Positions 16,699 through 26,696 of a stretch of DNA of 64,000 nt are shown in pieces; within the stretch, counting starts at the first letter, position 1; each line of letters starts with the position of its first letter. The position numbers and the translations under genes were made by a program. The stretch covers positions 186,001 to 250,000 of the forward strand of contig NZ_BMIA01000003.1 of assembly GCF_014641595.1 (NCBI RefSeq), in the 5' to 3' direction. The DNA is from Dyadobacter endophyticus (lineage in GTDB: Bacteria; Bacteroidota; Bacteroidia; Cytophagales; Spirosomataceae). The notes beneath the pieces were generated by a model. It searched no databases. It was not told where the DNA came from and worked only from the letters and a program-made list of their open reading frames with translations.

Positions 16699-19542
16699 GT
16701 GCCCAAAAATACGAGTATCAAATCCGTTCTGATTATCGGTTCAGGCCCCATCGTTATCGGTCAGGCGTGCGAGTTTGACTATTCCGGCTCTCAGGCAGCC
16801 CGTTCGCTGCGAGAAGAAGGGATTGAGGTAGTTCTGATCAACTCCAATCCTGCAACAATCATGACTGACCCTATCAGTGCAGATCATGTGTACCTGCTGC
16901 CGCTGGAAAAGAAGTACATCGTTGAAATTCTGGAAAAACACAAGGCGTTGGGCAGGCCCATCGACGCGGTGCTTCCCACAATGGGTGGCCAAACGGCGCT
17001 GAACCTGGCTATTGACTGTGACAAAGCAGGTATCTGGAAAAAGTATGATATTGACATTATCGGTGTGGACATCAAAGCGATCGAAACGACCGAGGACCGG
17101 GAGAAATTCCGCTTGAAAATGCTCGAACTGGGCGTGAACGTATGCAAGGGCCGCACAGCCCGCTCTTTCCTTGAAGGAAAAGAGATCGCTCAGGAAATCG
17201 GCTTCCCGCTGGTAATCCGCCCTTCATTCACCCTTGGTGGTACGGGAGGTGGATTTGTGGAAAAAGAAGAAGATTTCGACAAAGCGCTGAACTACGGCTT
17301 GCACGCGTCACCTGTACACGAGGTACTGGTGGAGCAAAGTGTAATGGGCTGGAAGGAATACGAGCTCGAACTCCTCCGCGACAGCAAAGGGAACTTCATC
17401 ATCATCTGTTCGATCGAGAACTTCGACCCGATGGGTGTACATACCGGCGACAGTATCACGGTTGCACCGGCGATGACGCTTCCCGACACATTATACCAGC
17501 AAATGCGCGACCTTTCGATCAAGATGATGAACGGTATCGGCAAGTTTGCGGGTGGCTGTAATGTACAATTCTCGGTAAACCCGGCTGACGACAAGATCAT
17601 CGCGATCGAGATCAACCCGCGCGTATCGCGTTCTTCGGCATTGGCTTCGAAAGCGACTGGTTACCCTATCGCGAAAATCGCTGCGAAAATGGCGATCGGC
17701 TACGACCTCGACGAGCTCATCAACCCGATCACCGGCAGTACTTCCGCATTCTTCGAACCTTCGATCGACTATGTGATCGTGAAAGTTCCGCGCTGGAACT
17801 TCGATAAATTCAAAGGTGCCGACCGCTCACTGGGTCTTCAAATGAAATCCGTTGGTGAAGCAATGGGTATCGGACGTAACTTCCAGGAGGCATTGCAAAA
17901 GGCTTGTCAGTCACTGGAAATCCGCCGGAACGGACTTGGCGCCGACGGCCGCGAGTTGCGCGACCAGGAGGCTATCAAGCACAGCCTTGCACACCCGAGC
18001 TGGGACCGCCTGTTCCATATTTACGATGCATTCAAAATAGGTCTGTCGTTCAAAACGATCCAGAACCTCACTAAAATAGACGCGTGGTTCCTCCGCCAGA
18101 TCGAAGAGCTGATCGAGCTGGAACACGAAATCGAGAAATTCGACCTAGAAGACCTGCCGAAGGATTTGCTTTTGACAGCGAAACAAAAAGGCTACGCCGA
18201 CCGCCAGATCGCCCATTTGATCGGCACGAAGGAAAGCAAGGTTTACGACCGCCGGAAAGCACTGGGCATCAAGCGTGTATACAAATGCGTTGATACCTGT
18301 GCAGCTGAATTCGAAGCAAAAACACCTTACTACTACTCCACTTTCAATACCTCGCAGGAGTTCCCAGACAACGAGTCGATTGTAAGCGACCGCAAAAAGG
18401 TTGTCGTGCTCGGCTCGGGACCAAACCGGATCGGCCAGGGTATCGAATTCGACTACTCTTGCGTACACGGTGTCTTGGCAGCGAAGGAAGCCGGTTACGA
18501 AACGATCATGATCAATTGTAACCCTGAAACCGTTTCGACCGACCCGGATATTTCCGACAAACTGTATTTCGAACCGGTTTTCTGGGAGCACGTTTTCGAC
18601 ATAATCGAGCACGAAAAGCCTGAGGGCGTAATCGTTCAGCTTGGTGGTCAGACAGCCTTGAAAATGGCTGAGAAACTGGAAAAATATGGTGTGAAAATCA
18701 TCGGTACCAGCTACCACTCGCTCGACTGGGCTGAGGACCGCGGGCGGTTCTCGTCATTGCTCGAAGAATTGGGCATCCCATTCCCGAAATTCGGTACTGT
18801 AAGAAGCTCCGACGCTGCGGTTGAACTTTCCCGCACGCTCGGCTTCCCGCTGCTGGTTCGTCCAAGCTACGTTTTGGGTGGCCAGAGCATGAAGATCGTG
18901 ATCAACGAGAAGGAGCTGGAACAACACGTGGTGAAAATCCTTCACGACATTCCGGACAACAATATCCTCCTCGACCACTTCCTCGAAGGTGCATTGGAAG
19001 CGGAAGCTGATGCGATCTGCGACGGTGAAGACGCTTACATTATCGGTGTCATGGAGCATATCGAACCAGCGGGTATCCACTCCGGTGACTCGCACGCCGC
19101 ATTGCCTCCTTTTGACCTCACGGCCGACGAAATTCGCCAGATCGAGGAGCATACCCGCAAAATCGCGTTGGCGATGAACGTGAAGGGGTTGATCAACGTA
19201 CAATTCGCGGTGAAAGAGGGCGTCGTGTATGTGATCGAGGCCAACCCGCGTGCATCGCGTACCGTTCCGTTCATTTGCAAGGCCTACCAGGAACCTTATG
19301 TGAACTACGCAACCAAGCTGATGCTTGGCGACAAAAAGGTGAAGGATTTCGACTTCAAACCAGTAAAAGAAGGCTGGGCGATCAAGATCCCTGTGTTCTC
19401 GTTCAACAAATTCCCGAATGTAAACAAGGAACTCGGCCCTGAAATGAAATCGACCGGTGAAGCGATCTATTTCATCAAGGATCTGGAAGACGAGTTTTTT
19501 CAGAAAATTTACGGCGAAAGGAATCTTTACCTGAGCCGGTAA
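16699..19542 (+). CDS. carB: Carbamoyl phosphate synthase large subunit (short form)
   Basis: CarB makes carbamoyl phosphate from bicarbonate, ATP and glutamine-derived ammonia for pyrimidines and arginine. I place the start at GTG 16699, giving MPKNTSIKSVLIIGSGPIV, the family N-terminus; the 32 extra codons back to 16603 look non-coding. Both ATP-grasp halves are present (GSGPIVIGQACEFDYSG near 12 and GSGPNRIGQGIEFDYSC near 573). The 947-residue protein ends at LYLSR right after the second ATP-grasp domain, so the C-terminal MGS-like allosteric domain of ~120 residues seen in E. coli is absent. Short CarB proteins are known in Bacteroidota. Loss of this domain predicts loss of UMP/ornithine/IMP control through that site. 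carA is not adjacent. Confidence 0.96.
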   Translation: MPKNTSIKSVLIIGSGPIVIGQACEFDYSGSQAARSLREEGIEVVLINSNPATIMTDPISADHVYLLPLEKKYIVEILEKHKALGRPIDAVLPTMGGQTALNLAIDCDKAGIWKKYDIDIIGVDIKAIETTEDREKFRLKMLELGVNVCKGRTARSFLEGKEIAQEIGFPLVIRPSFTLGGTGGGFVEKEEDFDKALNYGLHASPVHEVLVEQSVMGWKEYELELLRDSKGNFIIICSIENFDPMGVHTGDSITVAPAMTLPDTLYQQMRDLSIKMMNGIGKFAGGCNVQFSVNPADDKIIAIEINPRVSRSSALASKATGYPIAKIAAKMAIGYDLDELINPITGSTSAFFEPSIDYVIVKVPRWNFDKFKGADRSLGLQMKSVGEAMGIGRNFQEALQKACQSLEIRRNGLGADGRELRDQEAIKHSLAHPSWDRLFHIYDAFKIGLSFKTIQNLTKIDAWFLRQIEELIELEHEIEKFDLEDLPKDLLLTAKQKGYADRQIAHLIGTKESKVYDRRKALGIKRVYKCVDTCAAEFEAKTPYYYSTFNTSQEFPDNESIVSDRKKVVVLGSGPNRIGQGIEFDYSCVHGVLAAKEAGYETIMINCNPETVSTDPDISDKLYFEPVFWEHVFDIIEHEKPEGVIVQLGGQTALKMAEKLEKYGVKIIGTSYHSLDWAEDRGRFSSLLEELGIPFPKFGTVRSSDAAVELSRTLGFPLLVRPSYVLGGQSMKIVINEKELEQHVVKILHDIPDNNILLDHFLEGALEAEADAICDGEDAYIIGVMEHIEPAGIHSGDSHAALPPFDLTADEIRQIEEHTRKIALAMNVKGLINVQFAVKEGVVYVIEANPRASRTVPFICKAYQEPYVNYATKLMLGDKKVKDFDFKPVKEGWAIKIPVFSFNKFPNVNKELGPEMKSTGEAIYFIKDLEDEFFQKIYGERNLYLSR

Positions 19543-19565
19543 ATATAGCTCTTGAAGCAAAGTGC

Positions 19566-19593
19566 AAAGCCCCGGAATAATCCGGGGCTTTTT
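19566..19593 (+). terminator. Rho-independent terminator after carB
   Basis: Perfect 11-bp stem AAAGCCCCGGA / TCCGGGGCTTT with loop ATAA, followed by a T-tract, 24 bases after the carB stop. The A-run on the left lets it work in both directions. Confidence 0.9.
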
Positions 19594-19697
19594 GCGTTAA
19601 TCAGGTTTTGTAAACAGGAATAAAATAGTGGTCACATGCCCTCAGATATTCTGCATAATGTACTATTTTCGGGAATTAATTGTAACCACTCCCCTAC

Positions 19698-22600
19698 ATG
19701 TCTAAGTTTTACGCTTGCATTCTTGCAATGTGGCTTTGTGTTCATTTTACTGCATTTGCACAAACAGCTACCATTAGTCTCAGTTACGATAATTCTTCGA
19801 ACATCTGTATAAACTCCACTTACCGGCTCGGTATCACAACGACCGGGACATTCGGCGCAGACAACAAGTTTTCTGTCCAGATCAGGAAAAGCGAGTATTC
19901 GTCGACCGTGACCGACGTCCCGGCAGTGCTGGTCAATGGCAGGCTAGAATTTACCTTGAAAGATTCGGCGAACTTTGCAGGAAGCTATGTGCAGTTCAGG
20001 GCCATTGCATCATCTCCGAAAACAGAAAGCGTATGGTCTGGCAGCATACAGATGTACACTAAGGGACGCATTATTCTCAATCCGGAAAATAAAACGGATA
20101 CCTTAAATGCTTTCGATAACGCATCAATCCTTTTTGGATGGAACAGCGTCGGAGATGCCCGCGTGACATTGAACGACAGCACCAGACTCAACTTATCAAG
20201 CTACTCAATACCGTCTTCCGCCCAGCATACGGTTACCATTCCCGACAATTTCCCCGGCTACACCATTGCACATGCAGAAAACAACTGTGGCGCGATGCAG
20301 GTGAGCGGAACTTACCGGCCGGTTATCAATGCTACGTCCATCAAGATAGCCGGCGTGACACCAAGTGCGATCTGTGAGGGAAGCGACGTGCGTGTGTCGT
20401 TCTCAACGGCAGGGACGCCCTTTACGGCGCAAACCCGCTACCGGCTCCGGTTCACCGAAGTATACTATTCCAGCAATGCCCCGATCACGGTGGAAACGCC
20501 CGCAACATTGACCAACGGCGTGCTGGTAGCGACATTTCCGACGCAACTTCAAATTAAAACGAATAAGGAATTCACGGTCCGGATCATTACCGACAACCCT
20601 GCCACTCTATCGTCCGGGCCGGCAGTTCAGGTGTCGCTATGGCCCAAAACCGGTGCGACCTTCAATACCTCGAGCCAGACTTTGACCCAGTTCGGGCCTG
20701 CCAGTCTGGGCATTAATACCACGGGCCTTCCGCCCATGACCGTCGAGCTTACGGACGGCACAAAAAGTACAAGCGGCTATGGCACTATCGATATCCCGAT
20801 TTTCCCGATCACTGATCAGGAGTACCGGATTAAATCAGTCACTTCCGGCTGCGGCACCGTGGAAATAACTAACCCTGAAACAGTCCGCATTAAAGTGAAG
20901 CCAGGCATCCGTATCTATGAGGGCAATACCGCTCAGACGTTGTGCTCGGGTTCCAACGCCCGTCTCCGTTTTGTTACGAGCGCTGCAATCACCGATGCCA
21001 CGAAATTTACGGTCCAGGTCTATAATGGTTATACCAGTCAATACGAGACCTACAATGCTACACGCTCGGGCGAATACCTGGAATTTGCCTTGCCAAACCG
21101 TACAGGAGGAACATCCTATACTTTCCAGATCTATACTACGAACCCTGCAATGTCGTCGCAAATCGCTTCTGTGAATGTGCAAACGATGCCCAACCTGACC
21201 TACGCCTCCCGTCAGAACACGTTCGTATTCAAGCTACCGACGAAAGTTCAAATCGGTTATGAGTTTGAGGGCGGAGGGCCGTTCACGGTGGAAGCTCAGG
21301 ACGGAACCGTCAAAACGTATGATAGCAATGTGTATGACGTGGAACAACTGTTTGTCCGCGAAAGCATGGATTATAAGATCAAGTCCATTGCAAATGGTTG
21401 TTTTAAAAACACCAATCCCCGAAATGTTCGCCTCACTGTCTCACCTTCTTCCGAACCGGGCATTTATCTGGAGCCTTTGAAAACGGCGATTTGCAGTGAC
21501 GATAGCCTGGAAATTACTTTCGGCACGGTAGGGCAGTTTACCGCGGGAAACAGGTTTTCCATTCAAACTAACGCTCCTTGCTGTAACTTTCAGGCATTGC
21601 GTGTGGTAGAAAAAGAGGGTAAATACAAGATCAAACTTTCTATTCAGGCGCTCAGCGCCATCGAAACCGATATTCGTATCGCATCTACAAACCCCGTTCT
21701 TTTCAGTAATGAGGAACATATTCGTCTGCAATCTCCCCTTACCCAGTTTTACCTTTATCCACAGGCCAAGGCCGAAGAACCCTGGCGGTATGTTGCCAGC
21801 CCGAGCCCAGGGTGGGGACAAATTCTTTCACTTTCGGCCAACTCGCAGTTTCAAAGCATTGTCTACACAGAAAACGGGGTAGAACGGACTGCCACTTTCA
21901 ACCAGTACAATTCTTCGATACCAACAAACCCAAAAACCGGTGAACTCTCGACTTACATCGTTAAGTCAGCCACCAATGCCTGTGGAACTTATCCTGTTGA
22001 TCTCGCGACCTACATTCAGGCAATGCCCTACCGCATTCAGTTTTCTCAATACAATACGCCGAATTACTGCGCCGATGCCCCTTTGAGTATCCCTTTTGGA
22101 ATTGTGGAAGGGAAATCCGACAATGCTACATTTACGCTGCAAATAGCACGTAGCGGCAGTTCTGAATACCAAACTATTATTACCGGCGAAAAGGGCAGTA
22201 TTATCAAAACCACCGTCCCCAAAGGTATGGAGCCCGGCTACTATAATATCCGCCTGCTGTCTTCCGAAGGTTCTATTTCGGATCCGCTCGGGGTACAGAT
22301 CTCCACGCCCCCGACCGCCATATTAACCCCTGGAAATTCCCAACCGAATCCTATCCGTATCGATGCAGGATCAGGTATTTCATTGCAAGTCAAAACCACC
22401 GGCACCGCACCTATTTCGACGGTTTTCAGCGATAATACCCGGCAAGAATTTTACACCGGGGACCAGAGCTGGTATACTTATCCGCTAAAAAGCCAGGAAT
22501 ACTCTATACGCTCCGTGAGCAATGTGTGTGGATATGGTACCGGTTCGGGGGCCGTCAATGTCATCGTCAACCCGAAACTGTCGTTGTACTCTCCATCGGG

Positions 22601-23945
22601 CAGCGTGTGCGAAGGCGGCACAGTTACCGTCAGCTACGAGCTGAACGGAGATGTGGATCTTTCTAATGAATACATCCGGTTTGGCATCTCGGATCAAGCC
22701 AGCTCAAACGTGATCATGCTCGATTCCACGAGATCGCTCAAAGGAATAAAAAACTTAACAATGCCGAATTCGCTACCCGGCAGCTATTACAGGATCATCT
22801 GTACCGTTGAAAAATACAAAATCCAGTCGACGCTTTCCGTTTACGTGACCACCAAACCCAGCGTCACACTCTTAGGTAACACGGTCATCAACGCCGGCGA
22901 AAGTACAACGCTGGTAATCAGATCGAACAAGTCAACCCCCGATGTGAACAAATTTGTATTGTCCGACGGAAGCAAAGGTGAAGTTTACTCGTCGGGTACC
23001 GCACAGGTAACTGTGTCTCCGCAAAAAACCACGACTTATACCATTTCTTCCGTCACGAACGGCTGCGGGAATGGTACAACCACCGGCTCTGCGACGGTGG
23101 AAGTCAATCCTCCTTCCGAACGCAGCATAACGGTCACAACGATAACTTCCAGCAGCGGTTACGGCCTTTGTACCGGCGATACCATTGCCATAGGCTACAA
23201 AACCGCTGGGTCGTTTTCGGCAGGCAACCAATTTACCGTTCAGCTATCCGACACTACCGGACGGAACTTCCGAGCCATCACCACCATTCCGGGCAGTAAT
23301 CCTATTAAGGCAGTAATGCCTACCGACCTTGTGGCTGGTATCCTGTACCGAATCCGTGTTGTGGCCTCCGATGCGAATACCGCCAGCAGCGCCTATGCAT
23401 CGCCCATGAATGTAAGCCAGAAGGCCAGGGCGAAATTTGCCTCCGAGACCGTGATTTTCGATGGGGTTAAAAATCCGAAGGTAACCGTTTTGCTCTCAGG
23501 TGGCGGTCCGTGGTATTACCAGTTCGGTACGGACGCCAACGTCATAAACCGGCAGTCGAGTGTACCGACCGATGTCGTGGAGCTCTTCCAGGCATCCCCA
23601 AGCCAATACTACCGCCTGTTCCGTGTCTCCAACAGCTGCGGCAATGGAATTATTGATTCGCCCTCCATCGTGAAGGTAGAGATTGTCACCGCCACCGAAC
23701 CGCATGTCTCCGTCTATCAGGCGACAGTAGCTCCTAACCCGGCACAGGATGTTCTTGCTATAAGATCGGAGGACGGCACTGAAAAAAGCATCCGCCTCAT
23801 TAGCCAAAACGGGAATGTGGTGCGCACCATCAAAACCCGCAAGCGCGAGGAGACACTTGATATCCGCGACCTTTCACCCGGCATTTACCTGCTTCATATA
23901 GACGCCAAAGGCAGGAAAGCGACATTCAAGGTGATCAAGCAATAA
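19698..23945 (+). CDS. T9SS-secreted surface protein with seven ~187-residue repeats
   Basis: 1415 residues: signal peptide (MSKFYACILAMWLCVHFTAFAQ), seven tandem repeats and a C-terminal type IX sorting domain (~1340-1415: VAPNPAQDVLAI, ISQNGNVVRTI, DLSPGIYLLHI, FKVIKQ). Each repeat starts with an xCxG-type motif, ICINSTYRLGI-, ICEGSDVRVSF-, LCSGSNARLRF-like, then a segment like AGNQFTVQL. The first Cys of each falls at residues 37, 226, 416, 599, 791, 971 and 1158, a spacing of 180-192. Each ends with a motif like YTISSVTNGCG holding a second Cys. Each repeat is probably two Ig-like sandwiches. It is likely a cell-surface or adhesion filament; no catalytic domain is seen. It has flanking terminators on both sides, so it is monocistronic. 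Confidence 0.88.
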   Translation: MSKFYACILAMWLCVHFTAFAQTATISLSYDNSSNICINSTYRLGITTTGTFGADNKFSVQIRKSEYSSTVTDVPAVLVNGRLEFTLKDSANFAGSYVQFRAIASSPKTESVWSGSIQMYTKGRIILNPENKTDTLNAFDNASILFGWNSVGDARVTLNDSTRLNLSSYSIPSSAQHTVTIPDNFPGYTIAHAENNCGAMQVSGTYRPVINATSIKIAGVTPSAICEGSDVRVSFSTAGTPFTAQTRYRLRFTEVYYSSNAPITVETPATLTNGVLVATFPTQLQIKTNKEFTVRIITDNPATLSSGPAVQVSLWPKTGATFNTSSQTLTQFGPASLGINTTGLPPMTVELTDGTKSTSGYGTIDIPIFPITDQEYRIKSVTSGCGTVEITNPETVRIKVKPGIRIYEGNTAQTLCSGSNARLRFVTSAAITDATKFTVQVYNGYTSQYETYNATRSGEYLEFALPNRTGGTSYTFQIYTTNPAMSSQIASVNVQTMPNLTYASRQNTFVFKLPTKVQIGYEFEGGGPFTVEAQDGTVKTYDSNVYDVEQLFVRESMDYKIKSIANGCFKNTNPRNVRLTVSPSSEPGIYLEPLKTAICSDDSLEITFGTVGQFTAGNRFSIQTNAPCCNFQALRVVEKEGKYKIKLSIQALSAIETDIRIASTNPVLFSNEEHIRLQSPLTQFYLYPQAKAEEPWRYVASPSPGWGQILSLSANSQFQSIVYTENGVERTATFNQYNSSIPTNPKTGELSTYIVKSATNACGTYPVDLATYIQAMPYRIQFSQYNTPNYCADAPLSIPFGIVEGKSDNATFTLQIARSGSSEYQTIITGEKGSIIKTTVPKGMEPGYYNIRLLSSEGSISDPLGVQISTPPTAILTPGNSQPNPIRIDAGSGISLQVKTTGTAPISTVFSDNTRQEFYTGDQSWYTYPLKSQEYSIRSVSNVCGYGTGSGAVNVIVNPKLSLYSPSGSVCEGGTVTVSYELNGDVDLSNEYIRFGISDQASSNVIMLDSTRSLKGIKNLTMPNSLPGSYYRIICTVEKYKIQSTLSVYVTTKPSVTLLGNTVINAGESTTLVIRSNKSTPDVNKFVLSDGSKGEVYSSGTAQVTVSPQKTTTYTISSVTNGCGNGTTTGSATVEVNPPSERSITVTTITSSSGYGLCTGDTIAIGYKTAGSFSAGNQFTVQLSDTTGRNFRAITTIPGSNPIKAVMPTDLVAGILYRIRVVASDANTASSAYASPMNVSQKARAKFASETVIFDGVKNPKVTVLLSGGGPWYYQFGTDANVINRQSSVPTDVVELFQASPSQYYRLFRVSNSCGNGIIDSPSIVKVEIVTATEPHVSVYQATVAPNPAQDVLAIRSEDGTEKSIRLISQNGNVVRTIKTRKREETLDIRDLSPGIYLLHIDAKGRKATFKVIKQ

Positions 23946-23967
23946 AACGCATTCATACCAAAACAGG

Positions 23968-23993
23968 AAAGCCCGGATCGCTCCGGGCTTTTT
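23968..23993 (+). terminator. Rho-independent terminator after the T9SS protein gene
   Basis: Perfect 10-bp stem AAAGCCCGGA / TCCGGGCTTT, loop TCGC, then a T-tract. Symmetrical enough to serve the convergent gene at 24020-24277 as well. Confidence 0.9.
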
Positions 23994-24019
23994 GCATTAT
24001 ATCAATTTTAAAAAATTTT

Positions 24020-24277
24020 CTACTTCACTTCCTCATAGTCGACATATTCACCGCCCTGGAACCGCGAAGAGTCATTGGCATTTGATGGCGTACTATCGAC
24101 CCGAACGCCTCCTGGCTTGGTACGGGCCTTTTCCTGTTGCCGTTGTGCCCGGAATGCCCTTTCCTGTTGCTTGACCAGTTGCCTGCCTACTAGCAAGTGA
24201 AAAAGGAACCGTCTGAAAAACGGTACAAATGCGATCAGGAGCAGGAATATGAATAATATATTAAATACCAGTTTCAT
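24020..24277 (-). CDS. Small membrane protein, DUF4834-like
   Basis: 85 residues with one N-terminal membrane helix (MKLVFNILFIFLLLIAFVPF) followed by a basic, Gln-rich cytoplasmic stretch (RAFRAQRQQEKARTK) and an acidic end (EYVDYEEVK). Size, helix and C-terminal YVDYEEVK-type ending match the DUF4834 family of Bacteroidota. Function unknown. It lies 124 bases downstream of bshA on the same strand and may be co-transcribed. Confidence 0.75.
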   Translation of the reverse strand: MKLVFNILFIFLLLIAFVPFFRRFLFHLLVGRQLVKQQERAFRAQRQQEKARTKPGGVRVDSTPSNANDSSRFQGGEYVDYEEVK

Positions 24278-24401
24278 TTTTCAAGAATTTTTTACCTCAA
24301 TCAATAACGTAAACCTAGCATAAATAGCACACGAATATAAGTAAAACCTCATGAAAGACGAAACCGGGCATTGAGCGGCGCTCTCGCATTACCGGCGGCT
24401 T

Positions 24402-25544
24402 TTATGCCAGATCGACCGCCTTGCTATTCTCTACCACGCGCTCGTAATACGCTTCGTAATGCGGCAGGATCTTCGCTACATCGAATTCGCGGGCCCTAGC
24501 CAGCGCGTTCGCTTTGAAAGTCGGCAGGTTAGCATCGTCGAGAATGTAGGCGGCGTGCTTCACCATATCCTCCACATCACCTACATCACTCAGGAAACCG
24601 GTTACGCCGTGCACATTCAATTCCGGGAGACCGCCCGCATTAGACGTAATAATAGGTACTTCGCAGGCCAGGGCTTCGAGGGCGGCCAGTCCGAAACTCT
24701 CGGATTCGGAAGGCATCAGGAACAGGTCAGCTACGGAAAGCACTTCTTCGATCGCATCGAGTTTACCCAGGAAACGGACGTCCGAAAGCATATCCAGGTC
24801 CTTGCAAAGGCGCTCGATCCGCATACGGTCGGGGCCGTCGCCTACGAGGAGCAACTTGCTCGGCAATAGTTTACGGAGCCTTTCGAAGATCATGATCACG
24901 TCGTCGATCCTCTTTACTTTCCTGAAATTGGAGGTATGCACGATCAGCTTCTCGTTATTGGGGCAAATGGCGAGTTTGAAATGATCCTTTTTCTGGCGGT
25001 TAAAACGGTCGAGATCGATAAAGTTGGGGATCACTTCAATATCTTTGGTGATCTTGAAATGATCGTATGTGTCCTTTTTAAGCGAATCAGAAACCGCAGT
25101 AATACCATCCGATTGATTAATGCTGAAAGTCACCACCGGCTCGTAGGAAGGGTCTTTTCCAACCAGGGTAATGTCCGTGCCATGCAATGTCGTAATTACC
25201 GGAATGTGAATGCCTTGCGCAGCCAGAATCTGTTTGGCGAGGTATGCAGACGACGCGTGCGGGATCGCATAATGTACGTGAAGTAAATCGAGCCCCGCAT
25301 TGGCTACTACATGCACCATTTCGCTCGACAGCGCCGACTCATAAGGCGGGTATTGGAACAACGGGTAGGCGGGTATATTTACTTCGTGATAATAGAGGTT
25401 CTCATTAAAAAAATCCAGCCGTTGGGGCTGGGAGTAGGTAATGAAATGAACCTGGTGGCCGGCTTTCGCAAGCGCTTTTCCAAGCTCGGTAGCTACCACA
25501 CCGCTTCCTCCGAAGGTAGGATAGCATACGATACCAATTTTCAT
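24402..25544 (-). CDS. bshA: N-acetyl-alpha-D-glucosaminyl L-malate synthase BshA
   Basis: BshA is the GT4 glycosyltransferase that attaches GlcNAc to L-malate, the first step of bacillithiol synthesis. The 380-residue length and motifs fit: MKIGIVCYPTFGGSGVVATELG at the N-terminus (BshA-specific GGSGVVATELG), HVHYAIPHA, TLHGTDITLVG and the C-terminal GT4 motif ESFGLAALEALACEVPII. The other genes (bshB, bshC) are not in the window. The upstream region carries two copies of GTCCGGAT 16 bases apart (25568-25575, 25584-25591). Confidence 0.93.
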   Translation of the reverse strand: MKIGIVCYPTFGGSGVVATELGKALAKAGHQVHFITYSQPQRLDFFNENLYYHEVNIPAYPLFQYPPYESALSSEMVHVVANAGLDLLHVHYAIPHASSAYLAKQILAAQGIHIPVITTLHGTDITLVGKDPSYEPVVTFSINQSDGITAVSDSLKKDTYDHFKITKDIEVIPNFIDLDRFNRQKKDHFKLAICPNNEKLIVHTSNFRKVKRIDDVIMIFERLRKLLPSKLLLVGDGPDRMRIERLCKDLDMLSDVRFLGKLDAIEEVLSVADLFLMPSESESFGLAALEALACEVPIITSNAGGLPELNVHGVTGFLSDVGDVEDMVKHAAYILDDANLPTFKANALARAREFDVAKILPHYEAYYERVVENSKAVDLA

Positions 25545-25724
25545 AATAGGTCAGCAAATGGTTGAATGTCCGGATGAACAACCGTCCGGATAACGGTTTA
25601 AAATAGCTAACAACAAATGCAGGTTTTTTATCCCACAAATGGATAAAGAAGTGAAGAATTGTCGTTAATGGGATAAAATGAATAATTTTATTGCCTAAAC
25701 CTTCTTTTTCCAGCGTCAAACTTC

Positions 25725-26606
25725 ATGAATGTGTCGGCCAGACCCAAGATTACAACGTGGGATTATGTCACCGGGAGTGCACGGCTTGTGCGCATGACCA
25801 ATCTGGTCATTGTGGCTCTGACGCAATACCTCACGCGCATCCTGCTCATTGGCCCACGGCATGAATGGAAGTCGATTGTCACCGATATCGACATGTTCGT
25901 CCTGGCACTCTCGACGGTTTGCATTGCCGCTGCCGGTTACATTATAAACGATTATTTCGATGTCAAGATCGACATCGTCAATAAGCCCGAAAGAGTGGTG
26001 GTGGGCCGCTACCTGAAACGCCGCTGGGCCATGGGTGCGCACCAGGTTTTGAACGTGGTCGGAGCCGTGCTCGGGTTAGTCGTCAGTCCGTACATCTTCA
26101 TTATCAATGTTTTTTCGATCACGCTGCTCTGGTTTTACTCCGAGCGGTACAAGCGGCTGCCGTTCATCGGAAACTTTATTGTTTCGCTGCTGACCGGCCT
26201 TACCCTGCTCATACTCACCGTACATTACCCGGCCAACCGGCACCTGGTATTTATTTACGCGGTTTTCTCTTTCTTCATTTCGCTTATCCGCGAAGTAGTG
26301 AAGGATATGGAGGACATTCGAGGCGACGAGGCGCACGGCTGCCGCACATTACCAATTATCTGGGGGATCCGGCGCACGAAAACATTCCTATACTCGGTCA
26401 TCGTCGTTTTTGTACTTACGCTGTTTGTGATGGCCCGGGCATTGCAGAACAACCTGCTTACACTTCTCTTCCTACTGCTCCTGATCCCGATCGCGTTGCT
26501 GGTAATGCGTCTCTATCAGGCCGATACCCGCCGCGATTTCAGGGAAATCAGCAGCCTTTGCAAGATCATTATGCTGCTTGGCCTGATCACCATGATCTGG
26601 GCATGA
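25725..26606 (+). CDS. UbiA-family prenyltransferase
   Basis: 293 residues with about eight membrane helices. Both Asp-rich prenyl-diphosphate motifs are present: NDYFDVKIDIVNKPERVV (residues ~86-103) and a second segment REVVKDMEDIRGDEAHG (~190-206). UbiA enzymes prenylate aromatic or glycerol-phosphate acceptors. The NKP and KDMEDxxGD variants are like geranylgeranylglycerol-phosphate synthase-type members found in Bacteroidota. The acceptor cannot be told from sequence. Divergent from bshA, 180 bases apart. Confidence 0.88.
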   Translation: MNVSARPKITTWDYVTGSARLVRMTNLVIVALTQYLTRILLIGPRHEWKSIVTDIDMFVLALSTVCIAAAGYIINDYFDVKIDIVNKPERVVVGRYLKRRWAMGAHQVLNVVGAVLGLVVSPYIFIINVFSITLLWFYSERYKRLPFIGNFIVSLLTGLTLLILTVHYPANRHLVFIYAVFSFFISLIREVVKDMEDIRGDEAHGCRTLPIIWGIRRTKTFLYSVIVVFVLTLFVMARALQNNLLTLLFLLLLIPIALLVMRLYQADTRRDFREISSLCKIIMLLGLITMIWA

Positions 26607-26657
26607 AGCACCGATTAATTTAACACTTCACGCCGCTTAATTAACCGGTTGAAAAGT

Positions 26658-26665
26658 TATATTTG
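26658..26665 (+). promoter_or_regulatory. Candidate -7 box TATATTTG before the TapB-like gene
   Basis: TATATTTG fits TAxxTTTG exactly and lies 31 bases before the ATG at 26697. No good TTTG at -33. Confidence 0.5.
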
Positions 26666-26696
26666 GTCACCCCAAAACTAAATCGCTGTTACGAAT

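Noticed and set aside
18754..19560. 268-residue frame antisense to carB
   Set aside because: Shadow of a GC-rich conserved gene on the other strand.
19621..19690. AGTGGTCAC / GTAACCACT inverted repeat before the T9SS gene
   Set aside because: One mismatch in nine and a ~40-base spacer; too weak to call an operator.
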